DNA of 64,000 nucleotides from Veillonella absiana (GTDB lineage Bacteria > Bacillota > Negativicutes > Veillonellales > Veillonellaceae), in the NCBI RefSeq assembly GCF_032970905.1, contig NZ_JAWJZA010000001.1. One strand, 5' to 3'. A model generated the notes under the pieces. That model had not been told where the DNA came from and did no database searches. It saw only the letters and a program-made list of their open reading frames with translations. A program made the position numbers and the translations under genes. Positions 44,768-52,855 of the stretch are shown here, in pieces. Each line of letters begins with the position of its first letter. The first letter of the stretch is position 1.

Positions 44768-46921
44768 TTATTTTTTATGTTTAGACTTTTTAGATTTATT
44801 AGTCTTTTTCTTTCCACCTTTAGATTTTATCTTAAGATTGGAACGACTCTTGCTACTGGAACTGCGATTACTACTAGAATTTCTACTAGAGCCTCTCTTG
44901 CTACTAGAATTCCGTCCTTTTGATTTATTGCTAGACTGTTTCAATTGTTCTTGAATGAGCATCAAATTATCAACTTCTCCAAGAACAAAGTCAATTTGCT
45001 TACGTTCTACATCGGCTTTCACCAAAGTTACTGTTACCTCTTGGCCAAGGCGATAGATAGTACCAGTTCGTTTGCCTACCATCACAAAGTGTTCTTCATC
45101 ATAGAAATAGTAATCATCATTCATCATGCTAATGTGAACGAGACCATCGATACCATTTTCTAATTCCACGAACATACCAAAGGATGTAATGCTCGATACA
45201 TGACCCGTAAACACTTGGCCCACAAATGGAACCATGTATTGTGTTTTCTTAAGATCATCGGTTTCACGCTCTGCAGCTACGGCCACTTGTTCTTGAATAG
45301 ATGAGTGCTCAGAAGCACGCGCCAAGAATTCTTCTTTTACATCACGTAGTTTATAGCCATCCTCCCAATGCATATCAGCCTTGAGCAAACGATGTACCAT
45401 TAAATCCGGATAACGACGGATAGGCGATGTGAAATGAGTATAACAAGTGGATGCCAATCCAAAGTGACCTACATTTTCAATGCTATATTTTGCTTGTTGC
45501 ATTGAACGCAATGTCATAATTTGAGCTACTTGTTCAATATCTGTGCCCTTGATGGCATGTAAAATATCTTGGAAATTACGTGGTTCTATTTCATCAGCGT
45601 TTAATAAAATATTTTGTCCCAAATAGTTTAATACCGTTTGGAAATTAGACAATTTTTCTTCACTTGGTTTTTCATGAATTCGATACACAGATGTACGGTG
45701 TGTATTTTTCAAGTGTGTTGCCACAGTTTCATTGGCAATAAGCATACATTCCTCAATAAGTCGTTCCGCAAGAGTCCGTTCACGTTTTACAATTTGTAAA
45801 GGTGTTCCATCATGATCAAGCATAACGCGATATTCAGGGAAATCAAAATCTAGTGCCCCTCTACGTTGACGCATTTTGTTTAAAATTTGAGATACTTTAT
45901 ACAAATTATGAAGCATAGGCATGAATGGAATCATATCATCAGGAATAATATTTTGATCTATAGCCTTAAATACTTCCTTATAATTACACCGACGTCCCAC
46001 ATTAATAATGGACGGTGTAATCGTGTAGTCTACAACTTTGCCAGCCTCGTTAATTTCCATTAAACATGTCATAGCATAGCGATCTTCATGGGCATTCAAA
46101 CTACAAATACCGTTAGACAATGCTACCGGTAGCATTGGGATAACACGGTCTACTAAATAGACACTGGTGCCACGTTTGTAGGCCTCTCTATCGATTTCAC
46201 TGCCAGATATAACATAATGACTCACATCAGCAATGTGAACACCGAGTTTATAATTACCATTATCCAGTACTTGTACGCTCACAGCATCATCAAGGTCTTT
46301 AGCATCTTCACCATCAATAGTAACGAGCTGTTCATTACGCAAATCTAGACGTTTGGGATTATTCCTAATGATAGTATCAATACGTAAGCTTTCATCAAGA
46401 ACCTGTTTTGGAAAGGAAAAGGGAATCTTATGATTTGCCATAATACAATTAATATCAAGGCCAACATCACCTTCATAGCCAAGAATTTCTGTTATGATAC
46501 CTTCAGCCTTGCGTTTTTTCTCAGGCCAGGAGATAATTTTCACCAATACCTTAGCCCCACTACGAGCGTTCATAGTATTTTCTAAGGCTACATAGACATC
46601 TTCGCCAATGCGTTCATCATCAGGAATAACGAAACCGAAAGATTGTTGACGATCATAGGTACCTACAATGGTTTCATTAGCACGTTCTAGCACCTCCACA
46701 ACGAGGCCTTCTTTTTTTTGATTTCCTGCAGTACTGCCAAGAATACGCACCCGTACCTTATCGTTATGCATAGCAGAGCCTTTGTTCTCAACGCTAACAT
46801 AAATATCGTCGATACCATCAGGCATAATAACAAATCCGAAAGACTTTCGGTAGCCTTTATAAATCCCATCTACCTCTTGCCCTGAACCTGCGTATTTATA
46901 AACATCAGTATATTTAGCCAT
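44768..46921 (-). CDS. rnr: Ribonuclease R with a serine/lysine-rich tail
   Basis: A 3'-5' exoribonuclease that digests structured RNA, including mRNAs released by trans-translation. The 717-residue protein has cold-shock domains (about 15-150), an RNB catalytic domain with the aspartate cluster in GEDAKDLDDAVSV, and an S1 domain (about 585-670). Its last 40 residues are an extreme Ser/Lys/Arg/Asn tail. In other bacteria the basic tail of RNase R mediates tmRNA-SmpB interaction. GGAGGAG precedes the ATG. It reads toward smpB with an 11-bp gap. Confidence 0.96.
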   Translation of the reverse strand: MAKYTDVYKYAGSGQEVDGIYKGYRKSFGFVIMPDGIDDIYVSVENKGSAMHNDKVRVRILGSTAGNQKKEGLVVEVLERANETIVGTYDRQQSFGFVIPDDERIGEDVYVALENTMNARSGAKVLVKIISWPEKKRKAEGIITEILGYEGDVGLDINCIMANHKIPFSFPKQVLDESLRIDTIIRNNPKRLDLRNEQLVTIDGEDAKDLDDAVSVQVLDNGNYKLGVHIADVSHYVISGSEIDREAYKRGTSVYLVDRVIPMLPVALSNGICSLNAHEDRYAMTCLMEINEAGKVVDYTITPSIINVGRRCNYKEVFKAIDQNIIPDDMIPFMPMLHNLYKVSQILNKMRQRRGALDFDFPEYRVMLDHDGTPLQIVKRERTLAERLIEECMLIANETVATHLKNTHRTSVYRIHEKPSEEKLSNFQTVLNYLGQNILLNADEIEPRNFQDILHAIKGTDIEQVAQIMTLRSMQQAKYSIENVGHFGLASTCYTHFTSPIRRYPDLMVHRLLKADMHWEDGYKLRDVKEEFLARASEHSSIQEQVAVAAERETDDLKKTQYMVPFVGQVFTGHVSSITSFGMFVELENGIDGLVHISMMNDDYYFYDEEHFVMVGKRTGTIYRLGQEVTVTLVKADVERKQIDFVLGEVDNLMLIQEQLKQSSNKSKGRNSSSKRGSSRNSSSNRSSSSKSRSNLKIKSKGGKKKTNKSKKSKHKK

Positions 46922-46977
46922 GAGATACTCCTCCTTTGCTAACAGTCGTACAATGCGTGCTTTATTTATATAAAAAG

Positions 46978-46999
46978 AAAAAGCCTGCTGTGCAGGCTT
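46978..46999 (-). terminator. Rho-independent terminator of secG
   Basis: AAGCCTGC (46981-46988) and GCAGGCTT (46992-46999) form a short GC-rich stem followed by UUUUU-rich sequence on the minus strand. It ends the cysteine T-box unit. Confidence 0.85.
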
Positions 47000-47005
47000 A
47001 TCCTA

Positions 47006-47239
47006 TTAGTATTGATGCATTAATGCGCCAAGAACAAGGCTAAGCACAGCAAAAATAACACCTAAAATAACTGTGAGACGGGACAAAAGACCATCTAAAC
47101 CACGTTCCTTACCACCGAATGAGGAATCTGCTGCACCAGATACAGCCCCCATACCAGAGCTTTTACTAGATTGAAGCACTACTACTACAATCAACAAAAT
47201 AGAAACGATTACCTCTGCACCCATTAAAACATTATTCAC
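47006..47239 (-). CDS. secG: Preprotein translocase subunit SecG
   Basis: An accessory SecYEG subunit that aids protein export. The 77-residue protein has two membrane helices (about 4-22 and 52-75) around a Gly/Ser-rich loop, QSSKSSGMGAVSGAADSSFGG, typical of SecG. An ATG at 47248 directly abuts the AGGAAGG ribosome site, so I chose the in-frame GTG at 47239, with 9 nt spacing. It follows the sigma-factor gene and is the last gene before a terminator. Confidence 0.9.
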   Translation of the reverse strand: MNNVLMGAEVIVSILLIVVVVLQSSKSSGMGAVSGAADSSFGGKERGLDGLLSRLTVILGVIFAVLSLVLGALMHQY

Positions 47240-47244
47240 AATTG

Positions 47245-47922
47245 TCATCCTTCCTGTGAGACTTGATCTGTTTGATTAATTAAACGATCTTCTAAATACT
47301 TTTCCAATTTTCGCTTTACTCGTTGTAAAGCATTATCTATCGATTTTATGCTGCGATCTGTTTCACCGGCCATTTCCTGGTAACTTTTACCATCCAAATA
47401 GCCCAATAAAACATGCCATTCCAACTCACTTAGCAAATACGTCATATTTTTTTCAATATCTGCAAACTCTTCACGAGTAATGATGAGTTCTTCGGGATCT
47501 GATACACGAACATTGGCTATCATATCCATCAAAGTACGCTCAGATTCCTCCGTATATACCGGTTTATTCAATGATATATAGGAATTTAATGGCATATGTT
47601 TTTGACGTGTCGCTGTTTTAATAGCCGTAATGATTTGACGTGTTACACATAATTCAGCAAATGCCCTAAACGAAGCTTGACGCTCATAATCAAAATCACG
47701 TGTAGCCTTATACAAGCCAATCATACCTTCTTGTATGATATCGTCTCGATCAGCACCTACTAAAAAATAGGACCGAGCCTTAGAACGCACAAAATTCTTG
47801 TATTTATTCACAAGATGCGCCATGGCTAATTCATTACGGTCTTTTTGTACTAAGACCACAACTTCTTCATCGGACATTTCATTAAAATTGTAATCGGACT
47901 TACTCATATGATTTTCTTTCAT
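47245..47922 (-). CDS. sigH: RNA polymerase sigma factor of the SigH (sigma-30) type
   Basis: A sigma-70-family protein of 225 residues. Region 2 is clear (DDIIQEGMIGLYKATRDFD, then ASFRAFAELCVTRQIITAIK). Region 4 ends with a helix-turn-helix (SYQEMAGETDRSIKSIDNALQRVKRKL). It most resembles SigH, which in Bacillus controls entry into sporulation and competence. Its position after yacP matches the Bacillus sigH locus. The organism type inferred here does not form spores, so the targets must differ, perhaps competence. GGAGG lies 6 nt before the ATG. Confidence 0.88.
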   Translation of the reverse strand: MKENHMSKSDYNFNEMSDEEVVVLVQKDRNELAMAHLVNKYKNFVRSKARSYFLVGADRDDIIQEGMIGLYKATRDFDYERQASFRAFAELCVTRQIITAIKTATRQKHMPLNSYISLNKPVYTEESERTLMDMIANVRVSDPEELIITREEFADIEKNMTYLLSELEWHVLLGYLDGKSYQEMAGETDRSIKSIDNALQRVKRKLEKYLEDRLINQTDQVSQEG

Positions 47923-48001
47923 CAGATGCCTCCATACGATTTACAAATGGAAATACCAATTCATTTTACATTATACTTTATGATGATTGGATTAGCAATG
48001 T

Positions 48002-48538
48002 TTATTTATTTCCTCGGCGAATCGCCTCTAATTTCTCAGCTACTGTTGGATCTAGCAAATCTCCAAGCTCATTCCGTCTAATACGCATATGATCTCGATG
48101 ATGATTATGGGTATATTGCTTACGCTCTTCTGCTTTGGCCAATCGAATATCATTATACAATTCTCTTGCGGGTATCCTCAGTCCCCCCGAACCAAGAATT
48201 TGATTTTGTTCATCACCATCAGAGGTTACTACATACACATTCGTATATTTGCCCTTGCGCAAAAACACCTCCCTCTCGATATAAGAATCAGCTGTTTCCC
48301 CATCATCTGTATAGACTTCGAAAAAACCTTTCGCTAGTTCCTCTACACTAGCCGGTGTGGCCGTATATTTACCATCGAAAACAAGTATGCCTTCGTATTC
48401 TTTATATTTACAGAAATTCATCAATTGATCTCTTAATGTAAGCCGTGCATGTTCCAAAGATTCTCGAGAAAGCTTCTTTAACTCCGGCCATGCAAATATT
48501 ACATTATATCCATCAATGATCAGGATGTCTTTTAACAT
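48002..48538 (-). CDS. YacP/Rae1-type NYN-domain ribonuclease
   Basis: A 178-residue PIN-like (NYN) nuclease. The N-terminal LIIDGYNVIFAWPEL motif holds the first catalytic Asp; more acidic residues lie in VFDGKY, DDGETADSYIE and VVTSDGDEQNQ. The Bacillus homologue Rae1 cuts mRNA in the ribosomal A site. It lies between rlmB and sigH, as in Bacillus. AAGGTG precedes the ATG. Confidence 0.92.
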   Translation of the reverse strand: MLKDILIIDGYNVIFAWPELKKLSRESLEHARLTLRDQLMNFCKYKEYEGILVFDGKYTATPASVEELAKGFFEVYTDDGETADSYIEREVFLRKGKYTNVYVVTSDGDEQNQILGSGGLRIPARELYNDIRLAKAEERKQYTHNHHRDHMRIRRNELGDLLDPTVAEKLEAIRRGNK

Positions 48539-48547
48539 AGTAACACC

Positions 48548-49279
48548 TTATTTGTTATTTCTCTGACGTACTGCTTCATACATAAGTACTGCTGCAGCTA
48601 CAGAAGCATTTAAAGAATTCAAATTTCCATACATTGGTATCGTTACCAAGAAATCACACGCTTCTTTCACCACTTTGCTGATTCCCTTGCCTTCGTTACC
48701 GATAACAAGAACAGTTGGGATTGTCATATCTGCCTCATACATGGTGCGGTCGCCCTCCATATGAGCGCCCATAACCCAAAAACCTTGCTTTTGTAATTGC
48801 TTAATGGTTTGCGATACATTACCTACTTGTACCAATGAAATTTGTTCCACCGCACCCGCAGAGGTTTTGGCAACCGTTGCATTGATTGGTGCATTATGTC
48901 GTTTAGGAATTAAAACCGCCGTAGCGCCTACACATTCAGCTGTGCGGATAATAGCCCCCATGTTATGTGGATCCTCTACACCATCAGTGAGAATTAATAA
49001 TGGTGTGGTATCACTATGTTCTTGTAATACTTCACCAAGATCCATAAAATCGATGGCTGCTACCAGTGCTACTACACCTTGATGAGGCACTTCTTCAGCA
49101 TATTTATTTAATTGTTTCACTGGTGTTGGTCGCACTTCAATGCCTTTAGACTTTGCTAGCCCCGCAATATCAGCCAACGCCGTTTTAATTTTATCGTCTG
49201 CAATCAATACACGTTGTACAGAACGACCTGCTCGCAACGCTTCCTTCACAGCATTACGACCTACGATATATTCGTCCAT
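48548..49279 (-). CDS. rlmB: 23S rRNA 2'-O-methyltransferase, RlmB/TrmH family
   Basis: A SPOUT methyltransferase of 243 residues. An N-terminal substrate-binding domain (about 1-75) carries the family start IVGRNAVKEALRAG. The knotted SAM-binding domain shows LTDGVEDPHNMGAIIRTAECVGA, VIGNEGKGIS and a final MYGNLNSLNASVAAAVLMYE. RlmB modifies G2251 of 23S rRNA in E. coli; exact specificity here cannot be assigned. AAAGGTCA precedes the ATG. Confidence 0.93.
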   Translation of the reverse strand: MDEYIVGRNAVKEALRAGRSVQRVLIADDKIKTALADIAGLAKSKGIEVRPTPVKQLNKYAEEVPHQGVVALVAAIDFMDLGEVLQEHSDTTPLLILTDGVEDPHNMGAIIRTAECVGATAVLIPKRHNAPINATVAKTSAGAVEQISLVQVGNVSQTIKQLQKQGFWVMGAHMEGDRTMYEADMTIPTVLVIGNEGKGISKVVKEACDFLVTIPMYGNLNSLNASVAAAVLMYEAVRQRNNK

Positions 49280-49331
49280 AGTGACCTTTCTCTATCTAAA
49301 TGGATATATATATGCACTAATTGCACTAATA

Positions 49332-49811
49332 TTATTTTAATTCTACTAATGTTACCCTATATGCCTTAGACATTAGTTCTTCTAGTCTATCCATTTGACG
49401 TGTTTCATATAAGAATCCAAGAATAGATTCAAAGGCCGTACTGCTACGATATTCTTGAACCGTACTACTCTTTGGTACATTCACATTGCTATTACGACCG
49501 CGTCTAGCAATATGTTGCTCAATGTCCGTCAAATCATCTTCTATTGCTAGTAACACTTTTGCCTGTGCTTTAGCACAAATAAAATCAGTAACAATAGTAT
49601 GTAAAACTTGAACTTTACCAATCCCCATTTGAATAACACGTTCTCGAACATACATAGAATATACAGCATCTCCAATATAAGCAAGCATTAGGGCGTCTGC
49701 CACTAATGTTTCCTCAACTGTTAGGGGTGCTATCCCTGTATGATTCTCATCGAGGTCTCGTAATTTACGAAGAGCCTCGCTTTTTAAAAATTGAAATTGT
49801 TTAAATTTCAC
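49332..49811 (-). CDS. mrnC: Mini-ribonuclease III
   Basis: A dimeric RNase III without the dsRNA-binding domain; in Bacillus it matures 23S rRNA ends. The 159-residue protein has the catalytic helix LMLAYIGDAVYSMYVRE and a second acidic helix (SSTAFESILGFLYE). I chose the GTG at 49811, with GGTGG 8 nt upstream; it overlaps the cysS end by 11 bp. An upstream TTG at 49859 would extend into cysS without a ribosome site. It follows cysS as in Bacillus. Confidence 0.93.
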   Translation of the reverse strand: MKFKQFQFLKSEALRKLRDLDENHTGIAPLTVEETLVADALMLAYIGDAVYSMYVRERVIQMGIGKVQVLHTIVTDFICAKAQAKVLLAIEDDLTDIEQHIARRGRNSNVNVPKSSTVQEYRSSTAFESILGFLYETRQMDRLEELMSKAYRVTLVELK

Positions 49812-51249
49812 GTTTTTTCCACCGAGCTCCTTGCGGAGAGTCTTCAATAGTAATACCAATTTCAGCTAGACGATCACGGATACAATCAGCAATCCCCCAT
49901 TGTTTTTGCTCACGAGCATCTTGGCGCACTGCCAAGATGACTTGCATTAATTCATCATATTCTTCTGCATTGGCGCCAGTTTGACCTTCCCATGTCTTCT
50001 CAAGAATGCCAATAACTTCTGTCATGAAAGAGAAAATACGTTTCACTTCTGCTAGCGCTTCTTGGCATACTACACCATCACGACTTACAACGGACTGGTA
50101 ATAGATGTTGATTTCCTTAGCCAATCCAAACATTGAGGATGTAGCCAAGGCTGTATTGAAATCATCACTCATAGCAGCTTCGAATTCTTCTTCATATTCT
50201 TTTGCTTTTGAAAGTAAAGTTTCTGCTTCTTCACATTGACCTGCAGGACAAGTTTCCAAATACAATACATTTTGGATAGCTGTTGTAAAACGTTCTAATG
50301 CTTTGTTCGCTTCTTCCAATCTTTCATCAGAGAAATCTAATGGGCTGCGATAATGCGTACTAAGCAAGAAATAGCGGAGTGCATCTGGGCTATAATGTTG
50401 CAATACATCTTTCACTAAGAAGAAGTTATTCAAAGATTTTGACATCTTTTCTTGATTGATAGTAATAAAACCATTATGTAGCCAGTAACGAACGGCTGGA
50501 TGATGACCAGAACAACCTTCGGATTGGGCAATTTCATTTTCATGATGTGGGAAAATTAAATCGCTGCCACCACCATGGAAGTCAAATTCTTCGCCAAGGT
50601 ATTTATTACTCATAGCAGAGCATTCGATATGCCAACCAGGACGACCTGGGCCCCAAGGAGATTCCCAAGATGGTTCACCTGGTTTCACAGATTTCCACAA
50701 TGCAAAGTCCATAGGATTCTTTTTACGACCATCAACCTCGATACGGGCGCCTGCTTCCATATCATCCAAGGTACGTCCAGATAATTCACCGTAATGTTCA
50801 AATTTTTCAACGCTATAATATACGTCACCATCAAGTTCGTAAGCATAGCCATTTTCAATCAATTTGGCAATCATTGCCACAATATCATCGATGTGAGTAG
50901 ATACACGAGGATACACATCAGCGTGTTTAACACCTAATTGATCCATAACTTCGAAATAACTATCGATATAACGATTAGCAATTACGTCCCAAGTTACACC
51001 TTCACCATTGGATGTATTGATGATTTTATCGTCCACATCTGTGAAGTTCTGTACATATGTTACTTTATAACCCACATGTGCCAAGTAGCGACGAATTACA
51101 TCCCAAGTTACAAATGGACGTGCATTACCAATATGCGGATGATTATATGGTGTTACACCACATACATACATTTTAGCTTCCCCAGGTGTCACAGGATTAA
51201 ATATTTCCTTTTGACGTGTCATAGTATTAAAAACTGTAATTTCTCTCAT
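49801..51249 (-). CDS. cysS: Cysteinyl-tRNA synthetase
   Basis: Charges tRNA-Cys. The 482-residue class I enzyme has the zinc and HIGH regions combined in YVCGVTPYNHPHIGNAR and KMSKS in EKMSKSLNNF. Further zinc ligands lie in WHIECSAMS and FPHHENEIAQSE. The start is the ATG at 51249; GGAGG lies 11 nt upstream, and an in-frame ATG at 51267 overlaps that site. It is controlled by a cysteine T-box and heads a unit running through mrnC, rlmB, yacP, sigH and secG. The cysE gene that often precedes cysS is absent. Confidence 0.97.
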   Translation of the reverse strand: MREITVFNTMTRQKEIFNPVTPGEAKMYVCGVTPYNHPHIGNARPFVTWDVIRRYLAHVGYKVTYVQNFTDVDDKIINTSNGEGVTWDVIANRYIDSYFEVMDQLGVKHADVYPRVSTHIDDIVAMIAKLIENGYAYELDGDVYYSVEKFEHYGELSGRTLDDMEAGARIEVDGRKKNPMDFALWKSVKPGEPSWESPWGPGRPGWHIECSAMSNKYLGEEFDFHGGGSDLIFPHHENEIAQSEGCSGHHPAVRYWLHNGFITINQEKMSKSLNNFFLVKDVLQHYSPDALRYFLLSTHYRSPLDFSDERLEEANKALERFTTAIQNVLYLETCPAGQCEEAETLLSKAKEYEEEFEAAMSDDFNTALATSSMFGLAKEINIYYQSVVSRDGVVCQEALAEVKRIFSFMTEVIGILEKTWEGQTGANAEEYDELMQVILAVRQDAREQKQWGIADCIRDRLAEIGITIEDSPQGARWKKREI

Positions 51250-51274
51250 CGTTACCGATGCCTCCATCTATGTT

Positions 51275-51517
51275 AAATAAAAAAAGACCGTTCATCTCAT
51301 ACAGAGACGATGGTCCGCGGTTCCACTCTGTTAAGTACAATTGTACTCACTCAACGCATAACGGAGCGACTCCGGATGAACCTACATATCAGCCCACCAG
51401 CTCGTGAATGCATTTCCTTTACCTATCCATAGACCCTTCCACCATCGGTCCTCGCTAGTAAGTTAGTATTAAAGTACTTCTTTCAGTCATAGCTTTTCCT
51501 ATAAAAATATATATTTA
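51275..51517 (-). ncRNA. Cysteine T-box leader of cysS
   Basis: On the minus strand the T-box core AGAGTGGAACCGCGG lies near 51315-51330. A terminator stem (GACCATCGTCTC pairing with GAGATGAACGGTC) ends in seven U near 51282-51288. The specifier reads TGC within AAATGCATTC, matching tRNA-Cys. Uncharged tRNA-Cys would relieve termination for cysS and possibly for the five genes behind it. Confidence 0.93.
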
Positions 51518-51546
51518 ATGATACCAACACTATCGAAAAAAGTCAA
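51518..51546 (-). promoter_or_regulatory. Promoter of the cysS T-box transcript
   Basis: Minus-strand TTGACT (51541-51546) and TATCAT (51518-51523) are 17 bp apart, just upstream of the T-box leader. Confidence 0.65.
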
Positions 51547-51735
51547 TGATTATCTAACCTTCGCACTAAAGCAGAAGCACTATGTCAAACCACTTCCTAT
51601 CTACTAAAGCCGATTCTGTATGATAATCCTATCCACCTCTCCCTAGTTCTCTATTACTCATAATTTCACTCGTCAGATAATGATGGGCCCATGCCGAAAA
51701 AAGATTCTTAACACCTTCAATACGATTGTATATGA
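51547..51735. other. Gene-free stretch between the cysS promoter and structured element B
   Basis: About 190 bp with no ribosome-site-preceded ORF and no recognisable RNA. In Bacillus this position holds cysE. I see no remnant of it. Confidence 0.5.
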
Positions 51736-51802
51736 GAAGAATCACCCTATCTATCTCGACATTCGCGGAACGCGTCAGGAGAGAAAGATAGGGTGATTCT
51801 TC
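51736..51802 (-). ncRNA. Structured 3'-UTR element, copy B
   Basis: A 17-bp perfect outer stem pairs 51736-51752 with 51786-51802. Inside, on the minus strand, are UCCUGA, a CGCG-UUC-CGCG hairpin and AAUGUCG, the same arrangement as at 19228-19304. It begins 10 nt after the BASS transporter stop and ends in a pyrimidine-rich UUCUUCUC tract, so it could also terminate that gene. Confidence 0.6.
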
Positions 51803-51812
51803 GAATACTTAT

Positions 51813-52754
51813 TTAAATGTTTTTAGAATCATTTTTTCGGCAGAAACCCGCAAAGATGGAGCCTGTGAAATTATGAATAATAGAGAACACTGCACCAGCT
51901 ACGGCTGCTTGCGGAGTAAAGTGTGTCATCGCCAAACTTGCTGCCAAAGCTGAGTTTTGCATGCCCACTTCAATTTGCATAGCACGACGAGAAGCTGTTT
52001 CCGTACCAACCAGCTTACATACACCATAGGTTACTAAATAACCACTTAAGTTTTGTAGCAAGCAAGCCACGAAAATAATGGCACCTGTTTCCATAATATT
52101 ATTACGGCTAATAGCAGTTACACCACCAATAATAATCAATACTGCGATAGCTGCAATAGTTGGTAATACTTCTTTTACCGGTTCAATTTTAGAACCAACA
52201 AAATAGTTAATGATGATACCTAACACAATTGGCACAACTACGATTTTCACAATGGACATGAACATAGGCCAAAACGCAATTTCAATGCTAGATGTAGCAC
52301 CAGCATAAAATACGATAAAAATAGGTGTCAAAATTGGGGCCAACATTGTAGAAACAGCTGTAGCAGAAATGGATAATGGTACATTGCCATTCGCCAAGAA
52401 TGTCATAACATTAGATGCAGTACCACCTGGACAAGCACCTAATAAAATGAAACCTACTGCAACCTCAGGGGGAAAATTAAAAATATACCCAATTAAGAAC
52501 CCTGCTAACGGCATCCAAGCAAATTGTATAACTGATACCAAAATAACTTGCCATGGTTGTTTAAATACGGCTACGAATGCTGATGCTGTCAGCGTCAACC
52601 CCATACTAAACATAACTAGTTGTAACAACGGAACCGTTTGCTTTGCAGCCCAATCAAATAAACCTGGTACCAAGAAAGCCACCACGGCTACGATTAATAC
52701 AATCCATGATAGATAACTATTAAACGCCTTATTAATAGCTTGAACTAAACCCAT
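51813..52754 (-). CDS. BASS-family (bile acid:sodium symporter-like) transporter
   Basis: An inner-membrane protein of 313 residues with about ten hydrophobic helices. Family marks include the GACPGGTASNVMTFLANGN segment and IEVGMQNSALAASLA, the two crossover regions that bind sodium. Bacterial relatives move small organic acids such as pantoate; substrate is unknown here. The ATG at 52754 is preferred over an in-frame GTG three codons earlier. A 13-bp stem-loop ends in the U-run just before this ATG and covers the likely ribosome site. It sits between gltX and cysS, the position of cysE in Bacillus. Confidence 0.88.
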   Translation of the reverse strand: MGLVQAINKAFNSYLSWIVLIVAVVAFLVPGLFDWAAKQTVPLLQLVMFSMGLTLTASAFVAVFKQPWQVILVSVIQFAWMPLAGFLIGYIFNFPPEVAVGFILLGACPGGTASNVMTFLANGNVPLSISATAVSTMLAPILTPIFIVFYAGATSSIEIAFWPMFMSIVKIVVVPIVLGIIINYFVGSKIEPVKEVLPTIAAIAVLIIIGGVTAISRNNIMETGAIIFVACLLQNLSGYLVTYGVCKLVGTETASRRAMQIEVGMQNSALAASLAMTHFTPQAAVAGAVFSIIHNFTGSIFAGFCRKNDSKNI

Positions 52755-52757
52755 AAA

Positions 52758-52819
52758 AAACACTCTCTTTCTTCAATAAAAAACAAATATGTTTTCTATT
52801 ATAACAAAAGAGAGTGTTT
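52758..52819 (-). terminator. Hairpin between gltX and the BASS gene, overlapping the BASS ribosome-binding region
   Basis: AAACACTCTCTTT (52758-52770) pairs with AAAGAGAGTGTTT (52807-52819) around a 36-nt loop. U follows the stem directly before the BASS ATG. It can terminate gltX, whose stop is 36 nt upstream. It also hides the GAGAG ribosome site of the BASS gene. A TATAAT on the minus strand lies inside the loop. Confidence 0.65.
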
Positions 52820-52855
52820 AATACTATAGACTATTAAGTTTTAACCTGTTATAGC

